Source of the DNA: Rhytidiadelphus loreus
Lineage: Eukaryota > Streptophyta > Bryopsida > Hypnales > Hylocomiaceae
NCBI GenBank assembly: GCA_947034895.1
Contig: OX344765.1
Span: 36,337,001 to 36,401,000, forward strand
Direction of reading: 5' to 3'
DNA: 64,000 nt
The notes below the pieces were generated by a model that was given only the letters and a program-made list of their open reading frames with translations, made no database searches and was not told where the DNA came from. This document shows positions 24,230 to 37,392 of this stretch, one piece after another; position 1 is the first letter of the stretch; the number at the start of each line of letters is the position of its first letter. Made by a program: the position numbers and the translations under genes.

Positions 24230-26225
24230 CTCATGTCTCTAAAGTTTCATATGTATAGGTGATTATTGAAACAACCATTGGTCAATGTATGATTTTTATT
24301 AATATATTTCAAGCACAAAATGCTAGAAAGATTTAACAAATTGTTGCACCCCTTAGTGATACTTACTACCTTAAGTTCACCTCCAAGTACTCTTATAACA
24401 TTTAACTCCTAGTGACACTAAGGGTTACAATCTCTTGACACTGCACATGACATACACATACAACATTAGGTTCAAACTCTAGTTACAAGATTTTCCATTC
24501 CTCTATAACTTCCCACTATCCACTCCCATAAGGCAGAACTTCCATTGATGTCCAAGCACTTGGTGGCGGCACTAGTCCCCATTAGTGCTAACCACCCTTG
24601 AATGGTACCCAACTCTCCACTACGTCCAACTCACCTTACTTTGGGACTCACCTCAAGACTCATTCACCAGAATCCACCCAACGGAACTTACACCATGGCC
24701 TAGTGTAGAGCATGACACATTCATCCGATATTAAGGAGTGTACAAGCACTCTATAGTAATACACGAGTGGTGGTGAGGCTTCAACACCAACCACACTATG
24801 TGTGACTACTATGACTCACAATGGCTTCATTCGGAAGGGAGGAGGAAGACCACCCCTCCTCATAGTACTCTCTATGGGATTTGGCAACCCTCTATCCTAG
24901 GGGTCTCGAGAAACACTCAAGACACTCCCCATCTAGGAAGGCCATCCATTTCAAAGTTGTCTCCCCGGAACCAGGACCCAAAAGACTCCCGATCTTCCCA
25001 TTGGAATAACTATTAGCTCTAGACTTCAAATTAGAGTGAGCCCTTTTTGTGATCTACTGTTTCTATAGATTACCATGGACTACTCATTTCCTCAAATGTG
25101 ATAAGTATTGAGGACGTTATAGCCCTCCAAAAGTTCAAGTCCCTAAGAGAATAGTTCTATAGGACTCCACCTTCTTTGGATGCCCATAACTTTTATCACA
25201 CAACTCATTTCTTCATGAGCCTTAGTATTCTAAAAATCTTGTCTCCTTATCTTTCCAAGAATATGCATCATGCCCTATTTAGCTTAAAAGAATCCTCCCA
25301 AACCTTGACTCCCAAGTCCCACACCTTGGAAAGCGTCCGGGACACTACCAACTTTGAGGAGTCATAACTTTTGACTCCCTATTCATATCCTTGTATTCTT
25401 TAGACCGATGGACACATCTTCTCATAAGCTTTCCAATCATGTGCAACACACCATCCAATTCATCTTGAGCAAAGTGCTATAACGTTGTGATTGCTCATAA
25501 CTCCCAATATAATCCTCACACCTCATCTCTTGCAAGGCTTGGGGAGTCATCTTTAATGTCCCCCTTGCTCACTAAAGTGGCATGGGCACGCCTCAAGATG
25601 AGGGGCGTGATACAAATAGGTACCCAACTTCCATTACTTCAACATTTCAAATCACACAAGCACTTATTATCATGGAAGTAAGCAATTTGAATCACTAAAA
25701 AACATTGACCGACACCACACACAAGTGTCTGACTTCTTAAAATTGCAACATCTTTGCATATATAATATCTTAGATAATGAAGCATTAGATCTTCAATTTG
25801 AAATTCGAAAATGATTAGATGCTTCATAAATCAATCTAAGAAGAAGATTTACTAATCATTTGAATAATTGAAAAAATTTAGTGGTTTTGTTTTATTCATC
25901 GTTTTATAAAGACGGATCACTTTGAAGCCATTTGAGCTTCAAACCACACAAAAACTTTGGGAATTAAGGTAGAAGTGCCTATTACCATCCACTTATGCAA
26001 TTCCATGTACTCGAATGTGGTGGAATCAATACATAAGACTATTATTTACACATTGGCAATTCAAAGTCATAAATTAAAAAAAATTATAAATTTTTGAATA
26101 TGTATGATTAGAGTATGAAATTTTGAAACTCAACTTTATGATTTATCCAAAACCATTTTAGACTATTTGCATTTAATATTTTCAAGATCAATTTATGCTT
26201 CAAGTTGGTTTTAGGCACTTCCATT
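24230..26225. repeat. Segmental duplication, copy B (split by a solo LTR)
   Basis: Copy B of the 21390-22140 segment. It is interrupted between 24341 and 25613 by a 1271-bp solo LTR. The junction corresponds to about 21490-21500 in copy A, where the two flanking halves are contiguous. Confidence 0.85.
24342..25612. mobile_element. Solo LTR, 1271 bp, CAAAT target duplication
   Basis: The insert begins TGTTGCACCCC and ends GGGGCGTGATA. Read on the minus strand it begins TATCACGCCCC, one base from the TGTCACGCC start common in plant Gypsy LTRs, and ends GGGGTGCAACA. CAAAT flanks both sides (24337-24341, 25613-25617). No second LTR, primer site or pol sequence lies nearby, so it is a solo LTR left by recombination. 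It is more GC-rich than its surroundings. The open frames within it are not coding. Confidence 0.85.
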
Positions 26226-27069
26226 TCAAATGAATGTTTTTGTTGAATATTAGAATATAAGTAGGATGGATAGCATTTTACATATAAACTCACTTTGGTA
26301 ATTATGTCATCAAATATAAATCAAAACTCAATTGTTGATTTAAGAATGTGTGAATAAAAACTTTAAAAGAATAAACACATTACAAAATTACATTACATCA
26401 CCTTCAAATGCTTTGATATCATTTAGGAATCTCCCAACATCATTACATGTCAAGTGGTGGATGATCTTTGCACTTGGCTTCTTCAAAGACAAATAGATAG
26501 TTCATTTAAAAAATTAATAAATAATTCAACAAAAACCCAAAATATGGAACAACCTTGGATTAGTGGGTTTTTTTTGTCTTTCAAATATAATTTAATGCAA
26601 AACATTTTGAGGGGTTTTACACACCAAATTAACATAAATCAATCGTTTTAAAAATATGCTTTATAAACACCCTAATAAACCATTTTATTAAAATACTACT
26701 AATTTTCTATTGATAACAATTTTGTTGATTACCATTATCTAATTCGTAACCTCGATGGAGACTATTTCAAGTAATAAAAATGACAATCTCTCATTGGACA
26801 CGGAGAGACATGTTCTTTTCCATAACATGGGGTTGCTTTACCAATATTATGATTCTCTTTCTAGCTCTCTAATTGAGCATGGTTGACCAAAATCCAACTA
26901 AGTATCCAATGTTATGGTGATGTTTGGTAATGTAAAAGTGAAGACTCATTCTTAAAAAATAACATCCCTTACACTCCCATGACTCAACATGTTAATTTTC
27001 ATATAACTTATCTAGTCCATAACCACATGCTTGGCACCCAATAAATTCCATGCTCCCATAGCTCCTCGG
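26226..27069. other. AT-rich intergenic DNA, nothing recognised
   Basis: No gene, RNA gene or repeat boundary recognised. Confidence 0.45.
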
Positions 27070-27134
27070 ACCCATAACCATGCTCCCGGCACCCCATAAC
27101 CATGCTCCATGTACCCCATAACCACACTCCAAGC
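27070..27134. repeat. Tandem repeat, 3 x 22 bp
   Basis: Three units of about 22 bp start at 27070, 27091 and 27113, of the form ACCCCATAACCATGCTCC followed by a variable tail. Related, more diverged pieces extend upstream to about 27020. Confidence 0.75.
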
Positions 27135-28780
27135 CAAAGCCAGTCCATGCGTTTTTGAATCCTTCGCTCTTGACCCATTTGCACTAGATTTGTACACCGA
27201 TCCATTCAAATGTTGTTCTCCTCATATTTACAAGCTCCAATGACATTTCTGCAGCGAATTCACAGCAACTGACTTGCTTCTTGACAAGAAGCCTGGCGTG
27301 ATGCATCTGAAGCTGATTTAGCAGAGAAGTTACAAAGCCTAGAATGGATTGTTCACCAGAATGGAGCTACAGGAATTTACTGGAGAAATGGAAACAGGCT
27401 TGCAACCGACGGGAGCTTAATTAGGGTTTTAATTTGTTCGGTATCGAGAGTGAGGGTTTGTAGTGAGCAGGGTTTTGTTATGTTGTTGATCGAGCCTTTT
27501 GATTCCGTCAGTGAGATCGAGGAAATGATCTCATTGCTGGTAATTAATTATGTTTTCTTGGTTCGGTCTTTTGATGTTGCAGCTCCGTATCACATGTGCT
27601 TCGTAGATGAACTAGAGATTGCCCATTTAATTCTTTGATCTTCACATTGTAGGAATACAAATTTGTTGCCATGGTGCTGATGTGCTTCTGTGTGCAGCTG
27701 AACGGGTTGCGTTCGGAAGCCCATCCACATGGACTGCAAAGGTTAGTTCAATGTTAGTCGTCGCTTGGAGATGAGATTGTGAATGCCGGTTTCCGTTGAA
27801 GGGTTTACCATTGTAAAAATGGCTTTGGTTTTAGGGTTTGTAAGCAGCGCCTCGAATTCACGTCTTCGATGAATTGGTAAGCAGAAATATGATGAAAATG
27901 TAATAAGGTATTAGTCAGAGGATAATAGGCGAAGTGATAGGCTTTGGTGTGTGCAGTTCAGCTAGAGTTTTCGGTAATAAATCGATGCAGGCAGACCGAG
28001 AAAGTATTCAATACTCAAACCGTAAGAATTAACCCCCACCGGACTAAGAGGTTTCAATTTGGGCCTCATGTTTTTTATTGTCAGTTCTGATTAGGTCATC
28101 TGGGGACTTCTTTTTTTCAATCTCGTTTGTTGTTTGGATCAAATCATGCAATGTGATTGACTGACGTTAATATCTCTCCTCTGGCTTGCAGGACTTAATT
28201 GCAAGAAGCCCTCGTCTGTCCTGTTCCACTAACAACCCTGATCCTCCATGGAGACCAAGCATATCAAGGAACAGGCACTGGCTGCCTTCATCATGAGAAG
28301 GCATTAGCTGAAGCAGAAGAGGTTTGTTTTGGATCTTCACACTTCAAAACTGGGTGACCCTTTTCGCTCACAGATTAGTGTAAATGAAGGTCCTAAACAT
28401 TATTATTTGCTCACGGCTTCGCGCTTCCGCTTCCTATTCCTAGAGAATTAGATCATGCAAGTGAACTCCGATCACACGGCGAAGAGCTAAAACAAGGTGC
28501 TTGTGACAGGAAGGAATTTGCTCTCTTCCACTTGCGCCCGTGTAATAAAATGACCCTTGAGGAAGAAATGGCCGTTATCAGCAGATCTAGGGCTTCGTGT
28601 GGATTATTATGGTTAGCATTCTCAAGTCTTGGCCCCATCTTCTTGCAGCAGCGCTTCACAAATTCTGTTTCATCTTCTTTGCGAGTATTAGACTAAGCTC
28701 AAGTTAGTTTTACGCTAGTCTCCAAATGGGACTCCGGTAGTTAAAGATGCAGAATGAATTAGTGAACATTGCATTCGAGG
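27135..28780 (+). promoter_or_regulatory. Upstream region and possible 5' leader of the fucosyltransferase gene
   Basis: The sequence becomes less AT-rich toward the gene. It contains TTAGGGTTTTAA near 27421 and several CAG-ended pyrimidine tracts, so a spliced 5' leader is possible. No start site, TATA box or protein domain could be fixed. Short open frames here, including a minus-strand one at 28453-28659, look like chance. Confidence 0.3.
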
Positions 28781-31439
28781 ATGATGCCCTCCTCGTCAAA
28801 GCAAAATAAAATGGTCAAGTCAGAAGTCCCCAAAGCTTCGTTGAGATCATTGATTTGGACACTCTTTACTTCGACTTTCTTGCTCGTGCATCAGACAAGC
28901 CTTCCTGCAACAACGGCCGAGGCGTCGACGACTGGCGATCTTCCCTGGACTGGTTTCGAGAAGGGGTTGGGAGATTCGGCATTGGATTCAGAGAGATTGA
29001 AGCCATGCTTGCGAATCGAGGATGCTCGATTACGAGCAGGGTGCTCACTGACAGCAGCTCTGGAAACCGAAGTGGCTGCTGTGACCGCGAAGAATGAGTT
29101 TTTATCAGAGAGCAGTAAACTGGAGAATGAAGGCAACGTGTCGCCAAAAAAATGTGCTTACCGAGAACAGGGAGGACCATCGCTGCACAAATTCGCTGCA
29201 AAAATGCATCCATACCTAAAGAAGGTGCTGGAAGGGTACGCCACATTGCACCGGGAGTGTACAGAATTGGAGTATGAGAAGTTGCAGGGCATGTACAAGA
29301 AGAAGAAGAGCCCGCAATGCCGGTACGTGGTGTGGAGTTGCACATTCGGGCTGGGCAACAAGCTCATGTCTCTGCTGTCCACGTTTCTGTATGCAATTCT
29401 GTCGCAGCGCGTGCTGCTCATCGATAGTCCTGGCTGGGAGCATCTGTTCTGTGAGCCTTTTCCTGGCTCTCCTTTGCAGGTTCATCGTCTGTTCCTCTAT
29501 TCCTCCTTGGAATTCAATTCCTGTCAAACTCTCTGGACGATCTAGTCCAGAAGCTAGGCTGAGATTGCAATAGTTTTGCAACGGTTTTGCAATGACTGTC
29601 ACAAAACTGTTAACAATTTCGCAATGGTTAAGGACAGCACTGTGCAATATTTTTGCAACTATTTGAGATTGCAATAGTTTTAGGGTTTAGGCTACATTGG
29701 TTCTGTGCCCAAGATCGACTTTTTCAACAAGTTTGCAGCTCTTTTTCAATGGTTCGCAATAGACCATGACTGTGTTGAACTTCAAATCACTGAATCGCTA
29801 CAACACCAGTGCAAACAATAATTGATAATGTGTTGCAACCGCTCCTTCCTGTTGCAGTGCTAGAGCCTCATTGCTGCATTCGAGATCTATGCAGCTTAGG
29901 TACTAATTCCTGTCGCCATGCATATGGCAGATTCCCAAGGGATTCTCTCTTAGCGAGGACATGGCGCCCACTTTCGCCGACTTTCGCAACACCAGATGCA
30001 CGGACTCGTCACGAAAACAAGGGCCCTGCAGCAGCAGCCCTTACGTGGTGGAGCTCGGGTTCACAGGCGTGAGCCAACCTGAAGATCACACCTTTCTCGT
30101 CTGCCCAACAGCCATGGCAGCAGTGCGCCAAATTCCGTTCCTCCACTTCCGGAACAGCAGCCAACACTTTGCGGTGGGATTCTTCCTGAACCCCGCCCTT
30201 CGGCCGCTCCTGGAGCTTCTGTTTCCGGAGCACAACGTCTTCCACATGCTGACTCAGGCGTTTCTGAGTCCCAGCGATGTCGTGTGGGCTCAGATCAAGC
30301 ACTTCCATGAACAGTACTTGCAACCGGCGGATCGCAATGTGGGCGTGCAGCTGAGAGAATCCAAGGGCGAGTACCGAAAGTACTACGACGAGGTGGTGCC
30401 GCTGTGCATCCAGAGCAAGGCTGCCTTGTGTCCCATTGAACTGGAAGAACAGAAGGAGTTGGAGCAACAGCTGCAGCTTGCAAATTCTGTGTCGTCACCA
30501 AACTCTGAGCATGGAAACGATGGTCTGAGCAACTTCTCGAGACCCGTGGTGTCTGTGTATGTGTCGTCGTTGGTGGGCGGGCATTACGAGAGCTTGAAGC
30601 AGAGCGTGGTGAAGCTGGAGCCGGAGATGCGACAGCGCTTTGTGGTGGTGGCGCAGGTAAGCTTACATACACACCATAGTCTGAAGTTAACCCTTCCGAG
30701 CTGATTGAATGCATCCACCCCCAAACAATTGCGATTCGAAGAAATTCCATTCACTGCAATGGCAAATTAAGCTTTAAATTACTTATTAATACGTGGTTGG
30801 ATGGGTGTGAATGGTAGTGGGAGGAATCCCTTCTGTAGGTGTAATTTATGAATCTTCAGTCGAGTGCAGAGTGAGCATCGAGAGCATGTAAAGTTTGCAA
30901 CTTGAATGGGTGTGGAACATATTGGGCGTGGGAGGAATCCCTTCTGTACAGTACTAGGTGCGCTGAATCTCCAGTCGAGTCTTGTGTGAAGCATATATAT
31001 GCAAATTAAGGTCCTCAGTCTATATATAATTATAAAGTTCGTAACCTGGAATGTATGTACGTATGTATGTGAACTTGGGAGTGTGTGAAAATAGCAGGAA
31101 GCTGACTGGGAGCAACGCGAGGACACAGCTCACATGCAGAAGGCATTAGTGGACATGTGGGTTCTGAGTTTGAGCGACGTCCTGCTCACGAGTCACATGT
31201 CCACGTTCGGATACACAGCACAAGGCTTGGGCGGCCTCACGCCCTTCCACCTCAAGCCTTGGTTGGACAACGCTTGCTGGCTGGCTGCTTCCTCCGACCC
31301 GTGCTTCCATTTTGCTCCACACCATGTCAGTTGCGGCCCCGGCGACCACAACTTCACCCTCACCGATCCTGTGCTACAGGTGCCCTACATCGTGCCTTGC
31401 CCGGATCTACCCGAAACCGGATTACAACTCACTGAATGA
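28781..31439 (+). CDS. Xyloglucan-type fucosyltransferase (GT37 family)
   Basis: Predicted type II Golgi enzyme that transfers fucose from GDP-fucose to a cell-wall polysaccharide or arabinogalactan side chain. Three exons: 28781-29479, 29931-30656 and 31098-31439, all joined in phase 0 with GT-AG introns of 451 and 441 bp, giving 588 residues (plant FUT proteins are usually about 500-600). A signal-anchor helix lies near residues 24-42. VVWSCTFGLGNKLMSLLSTF near residue 190 matches the GLGN motif of the family, followed by EHLFCEPFPG. Exon 2 has VGVQLRES, like the nucleotide-binding VGIQ(I/V)R motif. Exon 3 has LSLSDVLLTSHMSTFGYTAQ then GLGGL, and the late CFHFAP. Start chosen as the first ATG of an ATG-ATG pair (28781); an upstream TTG is not needed. 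The acceptor substrate cannot be read from sequence. The gene looks intact. Confidence 0.9.
30803..30990 (+). repeat. Direct repeat within intron 2 of the fucosyltransferase gene
   Basis: GTGGGAGGAATCCCTTCTGTA occurs twice about 110 bp apart, each followed by a similar block ending in CAGTCGAGT. It lies wholly in intron 2 (30657-31097). Confidence 0.8.
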
Positions 31440-34400
31440 CAGAACGGTGGTCCTCGATTCCTCGCAGAGATTTCGTTCGTGTTAATGTCGATAGATAGAT
31501 ACCGTGGTCTGCAGAAATAGGAATTCAGATAGCGGTGTGAATTTTGAAATTGGAACAAGCTCACTTGACAGAAGGTGGATGGCGACGTTGTTACGTAAAC
31601 CAAGTTTGAAAATATGTGGATACACAAAGTCCAAAGTGTACAGCTCACTTTCATGAAGGCCAAAAATGGTTTGGGATATTTGAACTTCACAAATTCATAG
31701 CATATTCATATACATTCAAAAAAGCTATCAATCTTTTTCTTTTTGAATTCATGATTTTCAATTGGGAGTGTGTTAAAAAAAAATTAATGTGTAAATTCCA
31801 CCTCAAAGTATGCGGAATTGCTTAAAGTGAAAGGAATAGGTGCATCCATCATACAAGGCATCAATAGGCACTCACCATGAGCAATCACTATGTGTGGAAG
31901 TTGTGTGTACAATAAATAATCAAGGTTTTTAAAGCGCTAACGCCTACAACATGACCATATTGGAGTACCACTATATGGCACTCCTTCCAATAAGAGGAAT
32001 ATGAAGAAGTAGAAATATCACTCAAAAAACAAGCAACTACATTAGAAGAGACATTGTCCTTGGCTATAGCACCAACTTGCTATACAAGAAAGGTAGTAAG
32101 TCAAACTTCCTCAAAGTGGCTTGTATTGATGCAAAGTTTCCTCCCCTTTGGTCTAGAGTCTAAAAACCTTGTGCTTAACTAAGAGGATCTCCAAACATTG
32201 TGCTAAAACTTCACCAAGGTCAAAAGGATTGGTCGTGCGCTTGTTTTGAGGCTACAATTACCATTTTTTTTACGTCACTACTAGTGCAAGTTACTATTAA
32301 AATTCCAATCAATGGTAAGTCTTCTAGAGTGCAAAGCATTAGGTATATTAGAACAACATGCTAATTGTAGACAAACAAGTAATGTTTGACGGGTTTTTGG
32401 CCTTCTCAAATATTGCTTATTTGGAGGGGGAGGGGGAGGATTTATAATTGTGAATCCAAGTATAAATTGTGTAATTTTCATCCAAAATTTGATGATATCG
32501 AGATTTTCACTCAATTGATAGACTTGCTCTAAAATTATTCACAAAAATGTACATATTACAATCTTTTCAATGAAAGTTAATTATTTATTTAGAGGATTTC
32601 TTGTACTTCAGAACTTCAAAGAAGCTCAAGTGGCATCAAACAGTTTTTCATGATCTTAAGAGGTCTGAGAATTAGAATAGGTTAAAAAACATTTAATAAT
32701 TAATCTATTTTTAATGTTGAGCCTATTTCTTAGGTGATACAATTGGAATGAAAGAGGGTCATGATGCATCAATTGTCCTAAGCAAAGGTAGTAGGACAAG
32801 CTCTTCCAACTAGCAATTAGAAGTAGTGTGAATACCATCAAACAAGTCCTTCAAGAAAGAAATGATTTTACCAATTGACATGGATTGGGAGATGGACATA
32901 GACATGGGACTCATTAGTGTAAGCACTCACATACAAGGCTTGCTTTGCTTTTAAATTCACCAATTTAGAAGGTTATAAAGGCAAGCTTGTGAAGATTCAA
33001 ACTAGAAGATGATCATCAAGTACTTAGATGCTTGTATAAGATGAGCATTTTAGAAAGAGATTGGATCAAATTGAGGTGCAAAAAATTGTTGGACCCGAGA
33101 TTGATAGAACTCTCACATGAAAAGTATGCTTGTACCATGTGAATTCAACAGACACATTGAACAATGTTGCAAGCATTTTTATTGTACAATATTGTACACC
33201 AAGAGTTTGTCAATATGTATCTTTTTGCAAAACTTGACCCATCTAATAATTAGTATTAATAAGCATTATTATTAGATGTAGACTTTCACCACAAACTCTT
33301 GTTTCATCAAAAATTAGTGTGCACTGCATTAACCTTTAACCCTTTAGTGTTCAAGACACTATACCACAAAATAATGAAATTAATTCTTACTTTTTTTTTA
33401 AATACATGGAATACTAGTATATCTTGTATATGAAAATTTAATAATTCAATCAAATAACTAGAACACATATTACGAGGAAGCAATAAACTTTGTGCATTAT
33501 TAGACAGTGTGTCTAAAAGATTATAATATTTGAATGAAATGTATATCAAAAGTGAAAAAAATAAATTATTTGAAGTGCTTTGACTCATCAAGTAAAAAGT
33601 GTCAAGTGGTTATGAATACATTTGACTAAGTTTGTATTTGACATCTAAAAAATAACATAGCATACATGTACTTGTTGTCCCAGAGAATTTTCAATGATTT
33701 TTTAAAATCATGCTTATATAGAACATATAGTAATTTGCAAAGAATTATACAACAAATAGCTACTTACAAGCTATTGAGGATCCTAATAAAGGTATGACAA
33801 ATAGAAGATATAGAGATCAAAATTAACTTCATAGATACATTTTTTGAGAGTCAAAATATTAATAAAATTGCACTTTGGAATAATACATTGTACTAAAATT
33901 TGTATGGTAGTAAACTCTATAATGTACTTCATTTTGCAATCATCTTTTGTGACAAAAAAAACACCCATATGTCTTGATTTTATCTTCCTCATTGCCAATA
34001 AATTGATTTGATGAATTTCTTTTTTATGACCACATTTCTTGTACGTTTTTGTCAAAGGGTTAAAAGTTCTCAATGAATTCTAAAACATTGTGACATTTAA
34101 GTGTTGATCAAATTTTGACTCTAGTACAATGTAGCAATGTGCTATGAGAAATCTACATCATAATTAGTCTTGCAACAATTTATTGTGTTATTGCATATTC
34201 ACCCTTGGTTGTAAATGGGTTTGAAGGCATGTGGTGTGAATGGATGAATGTATACTATACCCCCTTGTTGTTTCAATTATATTCATAGTCAAATATATAT
34301 ATTTAATACATAGTGGTCAAGTGTTTGCCTCAACCTGTTGTATACACTTGGTAATAAAGCCTAATTTATAGCAATTGCAATAGTGCAAAGCTGGCTATAG

Positions 34401-34539
34401 CATTACAGACACATGAACACCATTCAAGGATAGATTTGCCCTTGCCAAATTCCAACTATAGATGAAGTGTAGGGCAACATTCGGGAAGTTTTTTGAGTTT
34501 TATTGTCTATTTTTCTTAAATTTTCCTAATTAATTTTTT
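31440..34539. other. AT-rich intergenic DNA, no gene seen
   Basis: Downstream of the fucosyltransferase gene I see no coding potential. A G-rich run (about 32415-32440) and short open frames are present but not informative. Confidence 0.5.
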
Positions 34540-35070
34540 TTTCAAGTATATAGTCTAGTTATTTTTCCCTTTTTTTACTCAAAATAGAAATTTAATAAAA
34601 AAGATTCACTAGGTTTTCTTGCCAATATTTTCCAATTGCAATTGAATTTTTTTTCCAAATTTTCTTCAATTACCAAAATCAAACTATTTTTTCAAGTATA
34701 CAATCTAGTTATTTTATCTATTTTTTGCTCAAAATAAAAAATTTATATGTTTTTTCACCAGGTTTTCTAGCCAATATTTGCCAATTGCAATTGGATTTTT
34801 TTCCAATACTACCAGCTAACTTTGAACTAGCTATTGGTTCTTCCCAAACATAGGTATAGGACAATGCCCAATAAAGAGGACCAAATTGTAGGAATTTCTA
34901 TTTTTTTACTCAAATTAGAATTTTTATAGATTCTAATTCAATGTTTTTTTGGCCTATGTTTTCCAATTTCAATTATATTCTTTCCCAATTCCACCGGCTA
35001 ACTTCAAACTAGCCATAGTTCTTCTCAAATATAGGTATAACTTAAAGCAATGCCTAATAAGGAGGGAATT
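34540..35070. repeat. Imperfect direct repeats of about 150-190 bp
   Basis: Blocks starting near 34545, 34698 and 34890 share TCTAGTTATTTT (first two), CCAATTGCAATTG-like words and, in the last two, GCTAACTTYRAACTAGC followed by ATAGGTATA. They are diverged tandem copies, non-coding. Confidence 0.6.
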
Positions 35071-35556
35071 GTGGGGAAAAGTGGATTGCTGAGGAGGCCC
35101 ACAAATTCTTGACAAAGAGAGCATTGCATAGCATAAAATGTCTAGTAAATATTTTAAACTCATGAAAGATTTAGTGCTTTCCATGCTACAATATTATGAG
35201 AACAGGTAGGACACCATGCTAAACACTGTCAGCTCTGCCTTCTAAAAATTATTTATTTTCCTAACCAATCTTTTCTTCAGTCAAAATGCATCTCAGATAT
35301 TGGTGGTGCTATCCTTTCTGATGGGGTGACTTTTAGATTTAAAATGAGGTTCTTAGCCCCTAAAGGACCAAGGCTTGATTTTACAAAATGTTAGACATTT
35401 TTGTTCCACATATGCAAAAGATGTAAACTCTCTTTATATAAAGTTTAATTTAGCAAAAAATTTACTAAGTTGAGCTAATTTTCAATTTTCAATCAAATTT
35501 TTTTTTTATCTTGATGAATCTAAATGACTTGTTCACAGACACTAATTGAAGTTTAG

Positions 35557-37392
35557 GTATGAGCGATTGCGTGGTGTAGCTGGCCGGCTTCAAAGTGCTC
35601 TTAGTGACCTTGCCAGTATGGGAGAGAAGGTTCACTCTTTGCTAAGTTGGCGAGCCCCCAGGTATGAGAGTATTTTCAATGCATTTTCTACAATTTGAAT
35701 GTTTTTTGAAGCACATATGCATTGGGAGAAAATGGCTGCTCAATCTATTGTGAATTGCTAAAAATGAAAATGTGCATACAAAATTAATTTCCAACATATT
35801 CTAGAATGTTGTTTTAGAGGTTCAAATCTAAGTGTACATGGGTTTAAAGTCCATTGTACTAATCAAGCAGACAACCTTCTTTGTTAACTCATAAAATTGA
35901 GTAGTTAAAAGATTCAAACTAAAGTATGTCCCAGACTCAAATGCCAATTTGTACCAACAATTCCATTGCTACAACTTAGAAAGGGGATCCAATGAACCCA
36001 AATAAACATTGTCCATGTGTTGTGAGCTTTACCATTGCTACTTAAGGTAGAACTGGCTATCAGCACCTTGATTTGCAATCTGAGTATCTTGGGGCCAATT
36101 CCAAAAGGGGCACATATTTTTTAGACGTGTGTGCTTGTTTCAAGAATCAAACCCAAGTGGAATTATAATTTCCAATTAAAATTGTAATTTCTGTGAATTT
36201 TGAAGTGGTATGCCTTGACATTACAAAACCGCTACACTAAAAAGGATATTTAGTGTTGGATTACATTTAGTGTACTTACCACCCTACTCCACACAACAGT
36301 AAATCTGAACTTTGCGGGAATTAGTGTAATATTAGACTTCAATGCATTGCCTCCAGCTTCTCTTCCTTTCTGTCATCTCCTTCCCTAGCCTTACCTTGAG
36401 TTCCGCCTTTCTTTGCCTCCCCGCACACACTTTCCTGATTTTGGCTTCCTTGCTCTTCCTCTTCCTCCGTTCCTCTCTTCTTCCACTCTTCTCTTCCGAT
36501 ACTCAAGTAGTGGATTTGTTTTTTGGGGGGTGGAGGTGGGGGTGGGATTCATACTCCGCCTTCCCGCCACCATTCTGGTTTGAATCTCCCACTCCTTCTT
36601 TGCCGGCTCTCTCCCGCCCGCTTGATGTTCAATGACTTCCTTCATTACAAATGTTTTCCACATTTTCTACTCCTTCTATCATTTTCCTTGTCTTCAATCT
36701 TTTCCTTTGCAAATTCATTTTTTTAATATGTTCTAACACTAAATGTAAACCTCTTTAGAATTCAGATTTACCATAGAGTACATTTAGTGTTAGAAATTAG
36801 ATTTAATGTTACTTACTTTAGTAGGGTTAATGATATTTAGTGTCAAGGTTCGTAAATAGTGTTGCTAACACTAAATATCCTTTTTAGTGTAATAGACTAT
36901 AGTCATAAACATACTCATAACCGCCCAAGTCAAGTACAAAATATTCACCATTAATGGAGTGACACATTATCCGTTGTTGTCATAAAAAATCAAATTTTAT
37001 CACAAAATGCTTTAATTTCTATTATAAGAAGAATGGATTTGGATGTTTTCTACTAGACAAAATTGGACCCAAAGCTAGGTGACGGAATTGGGCTGGTCTA
37101 GTAACTGAATTGGGAAATGAACGATAATGGGCTGATTTACCTTAAAGTAAATTTTCTTGTTTCCAAAGTTTTTCAGAAATGACAACTTCAGCTTTTTGAA
37201 CTTGCAGGGCAACATCCATCTTCATTACTTTCTGTCTGGGGGCTACAATTGTGTTGGATGTGACACCCTTTCAAAGTTTCAGTGTTGTTTGGTGTGTACG
37301 TGCTGCGACACCCCCGGTTCCGAGATCCTTTACCTTCTCTGCCACTCAATCTCTTCAAAAGGCTGCCATCACAGTCAGATCGAATCTTGTAG
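35557..37392 (+). pseudogene. C-terminal exons of an MCTP/FTIP-like gene (PRT_C domain), frameshifted
   Basis: Two exons are visible: 35557-35661 and 37208-37392, with AG acceptors, GT donor and matching phase (the split Arg codon AG/G). Exon one reads YERLRGVAGRLQSALSDLA then SLLSWRAPR. Exon two reads ATSIFITFCLGATIVLDVTP, then, in another frame, LFGVYVLRHPRFRDPLPSLP and ends at TAG 37390. These match the C-terminal plant phosphoribosyltransferase domain (PRT_C) of multiple C2 and transmembrane domain proteins, which act at ER-plasma membrane contacts and plasmodesmata. One extra A in AAA at 37273-37275 breaks the frame. No C2-domain exons were found upstream, so this looks like an isolated remnant. 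The 1546-bp intron carries a MITE. Confidence 0.8.
36235..36889. mobile_element. TA-flanked fold-back element in the MCTP intron
   Basis: The terminal inverted repeat is perfect for 23 bp, beginning CACTAAAAAGGATATTTAG, and is flanked by TA on each side (36233-36234, 36890-36891). Subterminal TTTAGTGT words recur near both ends and an inner pair, GTAAATCTGAA and its complement, extends the fold-back. Three-base flanks do not match, so TA insertion (Tc1/mariner-like) fits better than CACTA despite the CACTA start. The interior is pyrimidine-rich with no credible protein. Confidence 0.8.

Noticed and set aside
24798..25016. 72-residue open frame in a GC-richer region.
   Set aside because: It lies inside the solo LTR, which is non-coding.
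28200..28330. GC-richer exon-like stretch upstream of the fucosyltransferase start.
   Set aside because: One frame is open for about 40 codons but I recognise no domain, and it is more likely part of a leader or promoter.
33340..34059. Possible further TTAA-flanked element (CCCTTTAGTG to CAAAGGG).
   Set aside because: Only the first six terminal bases match and TTAA is common in such AT-rich DNA.
35353..35375. A single TTAGCCCCTAAAGGACC terminus like the 57213 family.
   Set aside because: No partner terminus could be found, so no element can be drawn.
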